DNA from: Clostridiales bacterium
GTDB lineage: Bacteria > Bacillota > Clostridia > Oscillospirales > Oscillospiraceae
Assembly (NCBI GenBank): GCA_004556965.1
Contig: SFFE01000002.1
Span: forward strand, 62,001 to 126,000
Direction of reading: 5' to 3'
DNA length: 64,000 bases
Below, one piece after another: positions 15,258-24,348 of this stretch. Positions within the stretch are counted from its first letter, which is position 1. Every line of letters starts with the position of its first letter. The notes under the pieces are model-generated. The model had not been told where the DNA came from, searched no databases, and saw nothing but the letters and a program-made list of their open reading frames with translations. A program made the translations under genes and the position numbers.

Positions 15258-16396
15258 CCGACGTGGACCCAAAAGAAGTACGATATGAAGCGCCGCTGAC
15301 GAAGTTCCTGTTCAGCAAAGCGAGCGGCGCGCTGCTCCCCCTTAGCGGTACGTTCGAGCTTTCGCCGGTGTGCAACTTCTCCTGCCGCATGTGCTATGTG
15401 CGCAAAACGCCGCGGGAGGTCGCCGCGCACCCGCGCCCAATGCTGACGCTCGAACGCTGGCTGGACCTTGCGCGGCAGGCGCGCGAGCAGGGGATGCTTT
15501 ATTTGCTGCTCACGGGTGGGGAGCCGTTCCTTTGGCCGGATTTCTGGCCACTGTACGAGCGGCTGATCGACATGGGCTTTCTCATCTCGATCAACACCAA
15601 CGGCTCCCTGATCGACGAAGCGGCCATCGCAAGGCTGCGCGCCAAGCCGCCGACCCGCGTCAACATCACGCTCTACGGCGCGTCGGACGCGACGTATGAA
15701 GCCCTCTGCCGGGCAAAGGGCGTGTTTTCGCGGGTGGATCGCGCGATCACCGGCCTGAAGGAAGCGGGCGTCATCGTGAAGCTCAACGGCTCGCTCACGC
15801 CGCAAAACGCGCCCGATCTGGAGCAGATGATCCGCTACGCGGAGCAGCGCGATTTGATCTATGAGGCCAATACGTATATGTTCCCGCCCCTGCGGCGCGA
15901 CCCCGCGATGATCGGGCAAAACGAGCGCTTCACGCCGGAGGAAGCGGCGTACTACCACTTCCGGCGCTACCGCCTCCAGTACGGGGACGCGCTGTACCGC
16001 AAATTTTTGGAGGACATTGCCGCGGGCCTTGCGCCGCCGCCGGGTCTGGACGAATCGTGCATTGACCCGCTGGACGGCAAGATCCGCTGCCGCGCGGGCA
16101 AGGCGGCGTTCTGGATCACGTGGGACGGGTATCTGACCCCCTGCGGCATGATGCCGGAGCCGAAGGTCGATCTGACCGGCCGCAGCTTTGCGGCGGCGTG
16201 GCAGGACTTGACGGAGCAGAGCGCGGCGCTCACGCTCTCCGGCGTGTGTACCGCCTGCCCGAACCGGGATATGTGCCATTCCTGCGCCGCCATGGCCATG
16301 GCGGAGACGGGGACGGCCTCCGGCATCCCGCGATACCTCTGCGAAATGGCGCAGGCGATGAAGACGCTGGCGCAGCAAGAGTTAGCATCAAAATGA
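15254..16396 (+). CDS. Radical SAM/SPASM peptide-modifying enzyme
   Basis: 380 residues from GTG 15254, overlapping the kinase stop by 4 nt. The radical SAM cluster motif is CNFSCRMC (Cys40, 44, 47), followed by LLTGGEPFLWPDF. The C-terminal SPASM region has many cysteines (CIDP, IRCRAG, TPCGMMPEP, CTACPNRDMCHSC, RYLCEM), enough for two auxiliary Fe-S clusters. Such enzymes modify peptides through thioether or C-C crosslinks, often with a PqqD partner. It closes the operon; a structured repeat follows its stop. The bond formed cannot be predicted. Confidence 0.92.
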   Translation: MTDVDPKEVRYEAPLTKFLFSKASGALLPLSGTFELSPVCNFSCRMCYVRKTPREVAAHPRPMLTLERWLDLARQAREQGMLYLLLTGGEPFLWPDFWPLYERLIDMGFLISINTNGSLIDEAAIARLRAKPPTRVNITLYGASDATYEALCRAKGVFSRVDRAITGLKEAGVIVKLNGSLTPQNAPDLEQMIRYAEQRDLIYEANTYMFPPLRRDPAMIGQNERFTPEEAAYYHFRRYRLQYGDALYRKFLEDIAAGLAPPPGLDESCIDPLDGKIRCRAGKAAFWITWDGYLTPCGMMPEPKVDLTGRSFAAAWQDLTEQSAALTLSGVCTACPNRDMCHSCAAMAMAETGTASGIPRYLCEMAQAMKTLAQQELASK

Positions 16397-16425
16397 ACGC
16401 CCCGCACCAACTCCGCGCCCCCGGA

Positions 16426-16442
16426 CGCAGGCTTGGCCTGCG
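16426..16442 (+). other. Hairpin upstream of repeat copy 2
   Basis: Perfect 7-bp stem CGCAGGC/GCCTGCG with a TTG loop, 30 nt after the radical SAM stop and just before the repeat element. Repeat copy 1 is likewise preceded by hairpins. Confidence 0.45.
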
Positions 16443-16454
16443 GACGGGAAAGGA

Positions 16455-16523
16455 AGAACGGGCAAGCGGATGCGAAGACGGCGCGCTTGCGCGGTGGCGC
16501 AGTGGAGCGCGCCCATTCTGACG
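16455..16523. repeat. Structured intergenic repeat, copy 2
   Basis: 69 bp, matching copy 1 (1754-1823) along its length, including AGAACGGG at one end, CCCATTCTGACG at the other, and a shared TGGAGCGCGCCC block. Both copies have the same orientation and together bracket a ~14.6-kb block. It lies between the radical SAM gene and the hexosaminidase gene and has no coding potential. Confidence 0.62.
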
Positions 16524-16592
16524 TCATGTAAATGTAGTTTTGCATTTTCCATATAGATGATTCGAGGAAAATAACCGAGGAGGTAATTGAAC

Positions 16593-19500
16593 ATGAAAGG
16601 GATCAAAAAGGGCTTAGCCATCCTGCTGGTTCTCTGCACGCTCCTGAGCATGGTCGCCATGACCGGCGCCGCCGCGCCGCAAAGCGACGACACGGGCGAT
16701 GCGCAGACGATGGCTGCGGAAAGCGGAGCAAGCGATTTTCTGCGTATCTTCAGCTTGGATTGTGGTCGAATTTATTTTTCAGTCGATCAGATTAAGGGCA
16801 TTATTGATGAGCTGGCGACATGTGGTTATACGCACCTCCAGTTTGCCTTTGGCAACAGCGGTATGCGCTTTTTGCTGGAAGATATGTCTGTCACTGTGGG
16901 TGACACTACATATGGAAGTGAAGCCGTAAAAACCGCCATTCAAGCAGGTAACACATACTATGCTGCGAATGACGGGCATGGTGGCAGCCAAGCTGCAAAC
17001 ACTTGTCTGACGCAGGCGGAGATGGATGGAATTATTTCCTATGCATCCAACAAGGGCATTCGGATCATCCCGCTGCTCAATTCTCCCGGCCACATGAACG
17101 CGATTGTCTACGCTATGGGTCAGCTTGACATTTCAAATGCGGGCTATCCGATGAATGAGGGAAATTCACCCAGCACGGTGAATATCAATAATGACACTGC
17201 CAAAGAATTTGCGACGGCACTGATTCAGAAATATATTACATATTTCGCGGGAAAGGGCTGCACCTATTTCCACATGGGCGCGGATGAGTTCGCAAATGAC
17301 CCGACGGACGGCACGAACAAGTTGGGGTTTAGTAAATTTGATGATACTCTTAAGAGAGCTTTCGTCTCCTATGTCAACGATATTGCTTCCATGATCATTC
17401 AAGCCGGAATGACGCCTGTGATGTTCAACGATGGCTATGCGTGGACGGACGCCGGCTTTAACACAAGCATCGTGGTGAGTTATTGGACAAGCGGAAGTGT
17501 GAGTTCGACCCAAATTGCCAATGAAGGACATCAGATCATCAACACCAATCAGGCGTGGTACTATGTTCTTGGAAGTCCGTTTGGAACAGCTCAGGGTAAC
17601 TGGTGCAGCTATGCCAGCGCAACAAACGGTGTGACCAATACGCAAGTTACGTCTTTGGTTGATAATGAAAGCATTGGAGGCAAGCTCGTTGGCGCGACCA
17701 TGTGCCTCTGGTGCGACTTTACAAACAAGACATATACGTCAGAAGAGCAAACAAATGTAGCGACGCTCATCCGCACACTGGCGACGAACAATCCTACTTA
17801 CTTCACCGTGCAGCAGAAAGAGACGATTACTGTAGTCCGCAATGGCACAAAAGAAGTTGGCGTTAGTTCGGATAAAATAACGGAACAGCCTGACAGCACA
17901 TATGCAAGCGTAGTGATCGAGCCAACGGAAATGACTACGGGTAAATATGTGCAGGTTGATTCCATCGAATCCGGCAAGAAGTATATACTTGTGAATCAAG
18001 GAGTTTATGTTACCACCGGCGCTACTACTAATGGTAGCGGTGTCTCGGGGTTGACGTGTGCGTCGTTCTCCGCTTCTGACACTACCGGGAGCTACAACGC
18101 TTCTCTGTGGACGATTACCGAAACAAATGGCGGCTATACAATCAAGAATGCGAACGGTAAGTACCTGAATGTTGCCTCCAGCAACGGCGACGCAAATGTT
18201 ACGCTTACTGAAACTGCACAGGCGCTTACCATCTCCGATCTTGGAACGACATTCACAATTGCAAATGGAAATACCTATTTTGACCGCTTTAATCCTGACT
18301 TTGCTGCTGGCTGGGGAGGTTCGAACGCTGGCCCCGGCAACAATAACGAACAGTGGGCGTTGTATGAATATCAGGAAGCCCCTGCATACACAATGATAGT
18401 CACAGGCAACGCTGTCGGCACAACTTATGTCACGGTCGGTAATGTGCGCTATACCATCCATGTTGTGGAGGAGGATCTCGACCAAGCGCCTTCCCTGACG
18501 TATCATCCGTGGATTTCGAATTATGCAATTTCACCGGAAGGAACAGGTGCTGCTAACTGCATAAGTTCAGAAGGTACGGCTCGTGAGGTTGATATTGCCG
18601 CTACTGCAGAAGACGTATATCGAGAGAAGGGCGTGGAGTTTTCCAAACTGGTTCCTGAGACCGGCGACTGGCGCTACGAAGAAGGCGTCCAAACGTACTT
18701 CTGGAAAGGTACTGTGCTTGCGGCAGGTAATCATCAAAATGAAGGCACCAATAAATCTACTGATATGTCCATGAGAGGTACGGACTTTACCTATCTGCGA
18801 TACTGGGGCGGTGCCTGGTCGTATTCTTCTGACCGTGTGAAGTGGACGAATGTCCAAGACACAGATGAGGTGTGCGCATATTACCTCCAGAAAACTGCGG
18901 TTACAACGGAAGTGGATACCTATGTAAAAGACTGGGCGTTGACCACGAACAATTCAGATAAGAGTAGTAGCAGATATCAAAAGGCTTTGTCTTTTGCGGT
19001 TGTCTACCCGAACGGACAACTGAGTCCGAGTACAGAAAAAGAGATCTACAGTAAATCTACCCTGATCTACTGGGACAATCTGAACCCCATGACGTTCATC
19101 CGGATTGGAACAAATGGTGTCTACGAGATAGAAAAGATTACATACACCTTCGGCGAACGTGTCAACAAAAGCTCGGGTAGTGTGAACTGGACCTCCAACG
19201 ATTCTATAAATTGGGAAAAAACTGGCACGGGTACTGCTGAAGAATGGTATAATGAAACGGTTTGCTGGGACGAAAACTATGGAACGGAACCGGTTGTAAA
19301 TGGCGCGGATTTGAGCGAAGCGATCTTTGCAGGAAATTCAACCGAGACCAAAAACGGTGACCCTACCAATTACGACGGCAATTGGGGTGCAAATGACGCC
19401 GTTCTGATCCTGATTTATCTTAAGCCGGTCGTGACGGAGGATTCCCTTATCGTTCGGTATTATGACGATACGGCCAATGCCGAGATCACAAACTTCGCGA

Positions 19501-21479
19501 TTCAGGTTGCGAATGAATCGACCGCGGCGCCGAAGACATTCCGGAATAGCTTGACCCCACCGTTCGTTGGCGAGAATGCAAATACAGTTTATCCTGAAGG
19601 ACTCGATAACAATGCATACGTTACCAATCTCAACAACATAAACGAAACCATCGAGCAGGATCTGACGAAGCTGAGCAGCCTGCGCGGCAAGTATGCAAGT
19701 GGTCTCTACCAGTATGTCGGCGCGGAAATCTCCGAGGATGGCAAGACGCTGACGCTGCATTACAACCTTGATTCTTCCAAACTGAGCAAAAACTATGTGG
19801 TAGATTTCGGCCTGCCGGTGGAGATTCCGTTCGCAGACCTTGTGAAGGAGACTAACACGATCCAGAGCGTAACGGTAGCGGCTCCGGCGAATGGCACTGC
19901 GACGGTTGACGATGCGAAGAAGGTCATCCGATATGCACCGGATTGTACATACACCGGTGTTGTCACATTGAGTGTGACAGTAACATTTACGGGTGGAACG
20001 ACGCAGGTCTTCAGTGTCGGCATTACCCCCGCCACCACGGTGTATTACGAGGAAGGCTTTGCAGTGCCGTATCCGGCTGGCACTGGAAATGTTACAACCG
20101 AAGGAACGGCGCAAAATCTGACGCAGACGACTTCTGTCGTTGGCTCCAAGGCTCACTACGGCTATGACGCTGCGTATGCGAGCGCAGTCGGCGACTCCAA
20201 CGGCACAGTCATGAAGCTGGCCGCCGGTGCGGGCGCTGCGACCTTCACCTTCACCGGTACGGGCGTTGACATCTATACCAGATCGACAATGGAAACCGGC
20301 TCGCTGATGATCCGCGTGGTGGACGGTAACGGTGATCTGGTAAAGGTGCTCTCCGTGAACACCGTTATGCAAAACGGCAGCACGGGCGCTACGACTGGTC
20401 AGGCTGGCAGAGCCTATCACGTTCCTGTTGTGAGCCTGAGCGGCTTGGCGCATGGCACCTATACGCTCCAGATCGCCGCTGTGAAGAGTGGCAGTGCTGG
20501 TGCGTTCGATGTCTACCTCGACGGCTTCCGCGTCTATGGTACGCTGGATTCTGCGGGTAACGCGTACCATGCTGAAGGCGGCGTTTATTACAAAGACAAT
20601 GAGGACAACCCGACCTTCATCGAGCTGCGCGACAGGGTGCTGGCCGGGCTGAATGTCAATACGTCCAAGAGCCAGTACGCAAATCAGATTGCCGAAGATG
20701 TGATTTCTCAGGTTTATACTGTCAGCGACTCATCGAATGGCGCTGTAGTTCTGAGCAAGAACGATACTTTCAGCGACAGCACTGACGTTCAAGACCTCCT
20801 CGACAACGGCCCGAAGAACGAGATTTACCTCCAGCCGAATCAGGCGCTTACGTTCACGGTCACCACGAATCGCGAAGTGCAGATCGGCCTGAAGGCGCTG
20901 AATGCAGAGACAAAATATACCATTAATGGCACAGAGCAGACCCTCAACGCCAGCACGGATATGTTCTACACTGTGCTGGATAAGGTTAATGGAGATGCAA
21001 CCGCGCAGACCATCACCATTACCAACACTGGCAGCGGAATCCTTTCCATCACCAAGCTGAAGGTCTGCGACGATCCGAACGCCACGCTGGGCGAGCTGAC
21101 CGCGGAAGATCTGATCCCCGCGCTGGTCTCCCTCGGCTATGAGACCGAGCCGGTCGAGGCGGAAGCGGTGCTGAACATCACCGTTCAGGCCGGCGACCAG
21201 ACTGTCACCGCGCAGCTCACCGCCACCGGCATCGAGGGCGAGAGCCACACCTTCACCGCGGCTGAGATCCAGGCCGCCGCAGAAGCGGCGCTGCCCGAGG
21301 GTTATACGCTTGATGGCGTTACGTTCGAGGATGTGACAGTTGTCTGCGGTGCGCAGGGCGAAACCTCCTATACCGCAGCGGCGGTGCAGAATCCGACTCC
21401 GGATCAGCCGACCAAGGTGCTCCAGAAGCTCCTTGCGGTGATTAAGAACATCTTTGAGAGACTCTTTCGCTGGCTCTGA
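16593..21479 (+). CDS. Large secreted GH20 beta-N-acetylhexosaminidase-like protein
   Basis: 1628 residues from ATG 16593 (GAGGAGGT upstream). A signal peptide covers ~1-28. The GH20 catalytic domain follows (about 45-390): FSLDCGRIYFSVDQIK, LLNSPGHM and HMGADE, whose D231-E232 is the catalytic pair. It resembles lacto-N-biosidase/StrH-type GH20 enzymes acting on host glycans. Then come a ricin-like lectin-type segment (GGYTIKNANGKYLNV), Ig-like and carbohydrate-binding-like modules to the C-terminus. There is no LPXTG or SLH; it ends in a short amphipathic stretch (VIKNIFERLFRWL). Base composition is more AT-rich than the flanking genes. Likely role: releasing sugars from mucin or milk glycans. 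Confidence 0.88.
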   Translation: MKGIKKGLAILLVLCTLLSMVAMTGAAAPQSDDTGDAQTMAAESGASDFLRIFSLDCGRIYFSVDQIKGIIDELATCGYTHLQFAFGNSGMRFLLEDMSVTVGDTTYGSEAVKTAIQAGNTYYAANDGHGGSQAANTCLTQAEMDGIISYASNKGIRIIPLLNSPGHMNAIVYAMGQLDISNAGYPMNEGNSPSTVNINNDTAKEFATALIQKYITYFAGKGCTYFHMGADEFANDPTDGTNKLGFSKFDDTLKRAFVSYVNDIASMIIQAGMTPVMFNDGYAWTDAGFNTSIVVSYWTSGSVSSTQIANEGHQIINTNQAWYYVLGSPFGTAQGNWCSYASATNGVTNTQVTSLVDNESIGGKLVGATMCLWCDFTNKTYTSEEQTNVATLIRTLATNNPTYFTVQQKETITVVRNGTKEVGVSSDKITEQPDSTYASVVIEPTEMTTGKYVQVDSIESGKKYILVNQGVYVTTGATTNGSGVSGLTCASFSASDTTGSYNASLWTITETNGGYTIKNANGKYLNVASSNGDANVTLTETAQALTISDLGTTFTIANGNTYFDRFNPDFAAGWGGSNAGPGNNNEQWALYEYQEAPAYTMIVTGNAVGTTYVTVGNVRYTIHVVEEDLDQAPSLTYHPWISNYAISPEGTGAANCISSEGTAREVDIAATAEDVYREKGVEFSKLVPETGDWRYEEGVQTYFWKGTVLAAGNHQNEGTNKSTDMSMRGTDFTYLRYWGGAWSYSSDRVKWTNVQDTDEVCAYYLQKTAVTTEVDTYVKDWALTTNNSDKSSSRYQKALSFAVVYPNGQLSPSTEKEIYSKSTLIYWDNLNPMTFIRIGTNGVYEIEKITYTFGERVNKSSGSVNWTSNDSINWEKTGTGTAEEWYNETVCWDENYGTEPVVNGADLSEAIFAGNSTETKNGDPTNYDGNWGANDAVLILIYLKPVVTEDSLIVRYYDDTANAEITNFAIQVANESTAAPKTFRNSLTPPFVGENANTVYPEGLDNNAYVTNLNNINETIEQDLTKLSSLRGKYASGLYQYVGAEISEDGKTLTLHYNLDSSKLSKNYVVDFGLPVEIPFADLVKETNTIQSVTVAAPANGTATVDDAKKVIRYAPDCTYTGVVTLSVTVTFTGGTTQVFSVGITPATTVYYEEGFAVPYPAGTGNVTTEGTAQNLTQTTSVVGSKAHYGYDAAYASAVGDSNGTVMKLAAGAGAATFTFTGTGVDIYTRSTMETGSLMIRVVDGNGDLVKVLSVNTVMQNGSTGATTGQAGRAYHVPVVSLSGLAHGTYTLQIAAVKSGSAGAFDVYLDGFRVYGTLDSAGNAYHAEGGVYYKDNEDNPTFIELRDRVLAGLNVNTSKSQYANQIAEDVISQVYTVSDSSNGAVVLSKNDTFSDSTDVQDLLDNGPKNEIYLQPNQALTFTVTTNREVQIGLKALNAETKYTINGTEQTLNASTDMFYTVLDKVNGDATAQTITITNTGSGILSITKLKVCDDPNATLGELTAEDLIPALVSLGYETEPVEAEAVLNITVQAGDQTVTAQLTATGIEGESHTFTAAEIQAAAEAALPEGYTLDGVTFEDVTVVCGAQGETSYTAAAVQNPTPDQPTKVLQKLLAVIKNIFERLFRWL

Positions 21480-21516
21480 TTCGGCGGTGTAGCGTCCAAG
21501 CACTTCAACATTCAGG

Positions 21517-21552
21517 AAGCCCGCCATCCCATAACAGGATGGCGGGCTTTTT
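21517..21552 (+). terminator. Intrinsic terminator after the GH20 gene
   Basis: Perfect 13-bp stem AAGCCCGCCATCC with its complement, 7-nt loop, followed by a T-run, 38 nt after the stop codon. Confidence 0.9.
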
Positions 21553-21672
21553 GCACCGTGAAAATACGACCATATTTTGCGGAACTGTGCGTAATCAACA
21601 AATGAACCGAATTTGATAAAGGAAAAAATTCCAATCATTCCGCAAAATTTCCTCCCAAATGACAGTATTCTA

Positions 21673-21681
21673 TGTTATACT
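21673..21681 (+). promoter_or_regulatory. Extended -10 promoter for the EPS operon
   Basis: TGTTATACT: TATACT (21676-21681) preceded by an extended TGn. No good -35 hexamer is visible at 16-18 nt upstream, so an activator or the extended -10 may compensate. It lies 167 nt before the first EPS gene. Confidence 0.5.
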
Positions 21682-21700
21682 TACTGCAATGAGTAATTTG

Positions 21701-21782
21701 GCCGAAATAGGTCAGTTTCGGCTTTTTGAAGTAACCGGTTGTTGCCGCACGATGGATGCAGCCATCTACGAGGAGCGTGCGG
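21701..21782 (+). promoter_or_regulatory. Structured 5' leader of the EPS operon with terminator hairpin
   Basis: Directly after the promoter, GCCGAAA (21701-21707) pairs with TTTCGGC (21716-21722) and is followed by five T (21723-21727), an early intrinsic terminator. Next, CCGCACG+ATGG (21745-21755) pairs with CCAT (21762-21765) and CGTGCGG (21776-21782). Such a leader can provide attenuation or processive antitermination, which is known for other long EPS operons (EAR RNA in Bacillus, LoaP- or RfaH-type systems). No matching known motif was recognised. Confidence 0.55.
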
Positions 21783-21847
21783 AATAACAATTACGAGAGG
21801 AGTTTCCAGCGGTATGTTGGGGAGCGTGCCGCGGAGGGAAGATACCA

Positions 21848-23728
21848 ATGAGAGCGGTAACAGATCATCTGAATAAGCAGAAGGCAATCCGCGTATGCGT
21901 ATTGCTGGCGGCGGATGTCGTGCTCATCAATCTGGCGGCGTTTCTTGCGCTGTTCGTTCGATTTGAGTTTGACTACGGGGCGCTGCTGGAATCCGGCTTC
22001 CTGGAGAGCCTGTGGTCCTATGCGGCGATGAATACGCTGACGACGGTCATTGTATTCATTCTGTTCAAGCTGTACAGCAGCCTGTGGGAGTTTGCCAGTA
22101 CGGTGGAATTGATTCGATTGGGCGTTGCGTCCGTCTTATCGGCGGTACTGTGCATGTTCGGAATGTATATGCTGCGCCTCTCGGTACCGCGCAGCTTTCC
22201 GATCCTGTATGCGCTGTTTCTGGGGTTGTTTTGCGCACTGCTCCGGTTTGCGTACCGGACACTGCGCCGCCGCCGCGCCGGGCTGCACAGCTCCGGCGGC
22301 AAGCGCACGATGCTCATCGGCGGCGGTCAGGCCGGCGCCATGGTTATGCGCGAATTTCTATACAGCGCGCATTCGGAAAATAAAGTCGTCTGCATCATTG
22401 ACGACGATAAGTCCAAGCGCGGCAGCTATCTGCGCGGCGTGCGGATCGTTGGCGGCGTGATGGATATTCCGACTGTGGTTTGCAAATACAACGTAGAGGA
22501 AATTGTACTTGCCATCCCCTCGGCCTCCCGCAAGCAGCGCCAGCGGATTCTGGAGATCTGCCAGCAGACGGGCTGCCGGCTGCGGACGCTGCCGGGACTG
22601 TATCAGCTCGCCAATGGCGAGGTTAACATCCAGCAGATCCGGGAGGTCGACATTGAAGATCTTCTGGGCCGCGACACGGTGCAGGTCGATCTGAACGAGG
22701 TCGCCGGGTATATTGAGGGCAAGGTCGTGCTCGTCACCGGCGGCGGCGGCAGCATCGGCAGTGAGCTCTGCCGCCAGGCAGCGGCGCAGCACCCCAAGCA
22801 GCTCATTATCTTTGATATTTATGAAAACAATGCATACGACGTCCAGATGGAGCTGCAGCGCACGCATCCGGAGCTGGATCTGATCGTGCTGATCGGCTCT
22901 GTGCGCGACCGGCAGCGGGTGATGAACATCTTCGACCAGTACCGCCCGGATCTGGTCTGCCACGCGGCAGCGCACAAGCATGTGCCGCTGATGGAGGCGT
23001 CGCCGTTCGAGGCGATCAAAAACAACGTGTTCGGGACGTATAACGTTGCGCAGGCGGCCGACCAGTTCGGCACAAAGCGGTTCATCCTGATCTCCACGGA
23101 CAAGGCCGTGAATCCGACGAATGTGATGGGCGCCTCCAAGCGAATCTGCGAGATGATCGTGCAGATGATGAACGAGCGCTCGGCGACGGAGTATGTCGCG
23201 GTGCGGTTCGGCAATGTGCTCGGCTCTGCCGGCAGCGTGATTCCGCTGTTTCGCAAGCAGATCAAAGCCGGCGGCCCCGTTACGGTCACGGACAAGAACG
23301 TCATCCGGTATTTCATGACGATTCCGGAGGCGGTGCAGCTCATTTTTCAGGCCGGCGCCTATGCGCGCGGCGGGGAAATTTTTGTGCTCGATATGGGCGA
23401 CCCGGTGCGCATCGACGACCTGGCGCGCAATATGATCCGGCTGTCCGGCTTTGAGCCGGATGTGGATATCCCGATCGTCTATACCGGCCTGCGCCCCGGC
23501 GAGAAGCTGTATGAAGAACTGCTTCTGAACGGCGAGGGCATGAAGAAAACGAAAAACGACCTGATCTATATCGGGCACGAGATCGATTTTGACAAGGCAG
23601 CGTTCGAGGAGAATCTGATGCTCCTCAAGGCCATGGATGAGACGGATACTGACGCCCTGCGGGACAAAATCGCCGAAATCGTCCCGACCTATTGCGAGCA
23701 GACGAGAATGGAAGAGGTGTTTGCATGA
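21848..23728 (+). CDS. FlaA1/CapD-type nucleotide-sugar 4,6-dehydratase, membrane-bound
   Basis: 626 residues. Four N-terminal membrane segments (~15-140) precede a CoA-binding-like Rossmann domain (MLIGGGQAG) and a C-terminal SDR domain with TGGGGSIGSE (297-306) and MGASK (427-431), where Met replaces the usual catalytic Tyr, as in FlaA1/PglF/CapD enzymes. The family makes UDP-4-keto-6-deoxy-GlcNAc type sugars, usually the first committed sugar of an EPS or glycan unit. It is first in the long EPS operon and its stop overlaps the start of the initiating transferase (ATGA). Confidence 0.93.
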   Translation: MRAVTDHLNKQKAIRVCVLLAADVVLINLAAFLALFVRFEFDYGALLESGFLESLWSYAAMNTLTTVIVFILFKLYSSLWEFASTVELIRLGVASVLSAVLCMFGMYMLRLSVPRSFPILYALFLGLFCALLRFAYRTLRRRRAGLHSSGGKRTMLIGGGQAGAMVMREFLYSAHSENKVVCIIDDDKSKRGSYLRGVRIVGGVMDIPTVVCKYNVEEIVLAIPSASRKQRQRILEICQQTGCRLRTLPGLYQLANGEVNIQQIREVDIEDLLGRDTVQVDLNEVAGYIEGKVVLVTGGGGSIGSELCRQAAAQHPKQLIIFDIYENNAYDVQMELQRTHPELDLIVLIGSVRDRQRVMNIFDQYRPDLVCHAAAHKHVPLMEASPFEAIKNNVFGTYNVAQAADQFGTKRFILISTDKAVNPTNVMGASKRICEMIVQMMNERSATEYVAVRFGNVLGSAGSVIPLFRKQIKAGGPVTVTDKNVIRYFMTIPEAVQLIFQAGAYARGGEIFVLDMGDPVRIDDLARNMIRLSGFEPDVDIPIVYTGLRPGEKLYEELLLNGEGMKKTKNDLIYIGHEIDFDKAAFEENLMLLKAMDETDTDALRDKIAEIVPTYCEQTRMEEVFA

Positions 23729-24348
23729 GGGAGCGAGCCACAATTTATGAGAGATATGTCAAGCGTGCGCTGGATGTGAGTCTGTCCGGCGCGGCGCTGG
23801 TGGTGCTGTCCCCGCTGATGCTGGCGACGGCTGCGGCCGTGAAGCTGGATTCGAAAGGTCCGGTGCTGTTTTGCCAGCAGCGCCTCGGCCTGCACGGCGA
23901 GCCGTTTACGATGTATAAGTTCCGGTCGATGCGCACGGATACGCCGAAGGACATGCCAACGCATCTGCTGCAGCATCCTGACGCATGTATAACCCGCACG
24001 GGGAGGTTCTTGAGAAAAACTTCGCTGGACGAGCTGCCGCAGCTTTTGAACATTTTGGCGGGAGACATGAGCGTGATCGGTCCGCGGCCTGCACTGTGGA
24101 ATCAGGAGGACTTGTTTCAGGAGCGCGAGCGGTATGGCGCAAACGATGTCCGCCCTGGCTTGACCGGATGGGCGCAGATTCATGGCCGGGACGAGCTGGA
24201 AATTCCGGAAAAGGCCCGGCTGGACGGCGAATATGTGGAGCATCTCAGCTTTTCGTTTGATTGCAAATGCTTTTTTGGCACGATCGGTAAGGTTCTCCGA
24301 CAGGAAGGCGTTGTGGAGGGCGGCACGGGAGTTTTGCAGAAGCAATGA
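23725..24348 (+). CDS. Initiating sugar transferase (polyprenyl-phosphate hexose-1-phosphate transferase)
   Basis: 207 residues from ATG 23725. One re-entrant hydrophobic segment (~15-37) precedes the bacterial sugar transferase core: GPVLFCQQRLG, YKFRSMRTD, RKTSLDELPQLLNIL and MSVIGPRPAL. Such PglC/WbaP-type monotopic enzymes load the first sugar phosphate onto undecaprenyl phosphate. The dehydratase upstream likely supplies its nucleotide sugar. It overlaps both neighbours by 4 nt. Confidence 0.95.
   Translation: MRERATIYERYVKRALDVSLSGAALVVLSPLMLATAAAVKLDSKGPVLFCQQRLGLHGEPFTMYKFRSMRTDTPKDMPTHLLQHPDACITRTGRFLRKTSLDELPQLLNILAGDMSVIGPRPALWNQEDLFQERERYGANDVRPGLTGWAQIHGRDELEIPEKARLDGEYVEHLSFSFDCKCFFGTIGKVLRQEGVVEGGTGVLQKQ

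Noticed and set aside
3549..16396. Canonical lasso peptide cluster
   Set aside because: PqqD, HprK-like and NTP_transf_5 suggest it, but no transglutaminase-like B2 protease or asparagine-synthetase-like cyclase is present, while a radical SAM/SPASM enzyme is.
21483..21495. ops-like GGCGGTGTAGCGT upstream of the EPS leader
   Set aside because: It resembles the RfaH ops element only with a two-base insertion, lies before the GH20 terminator and outside the predicted EPS transcript, so it is likely chance.
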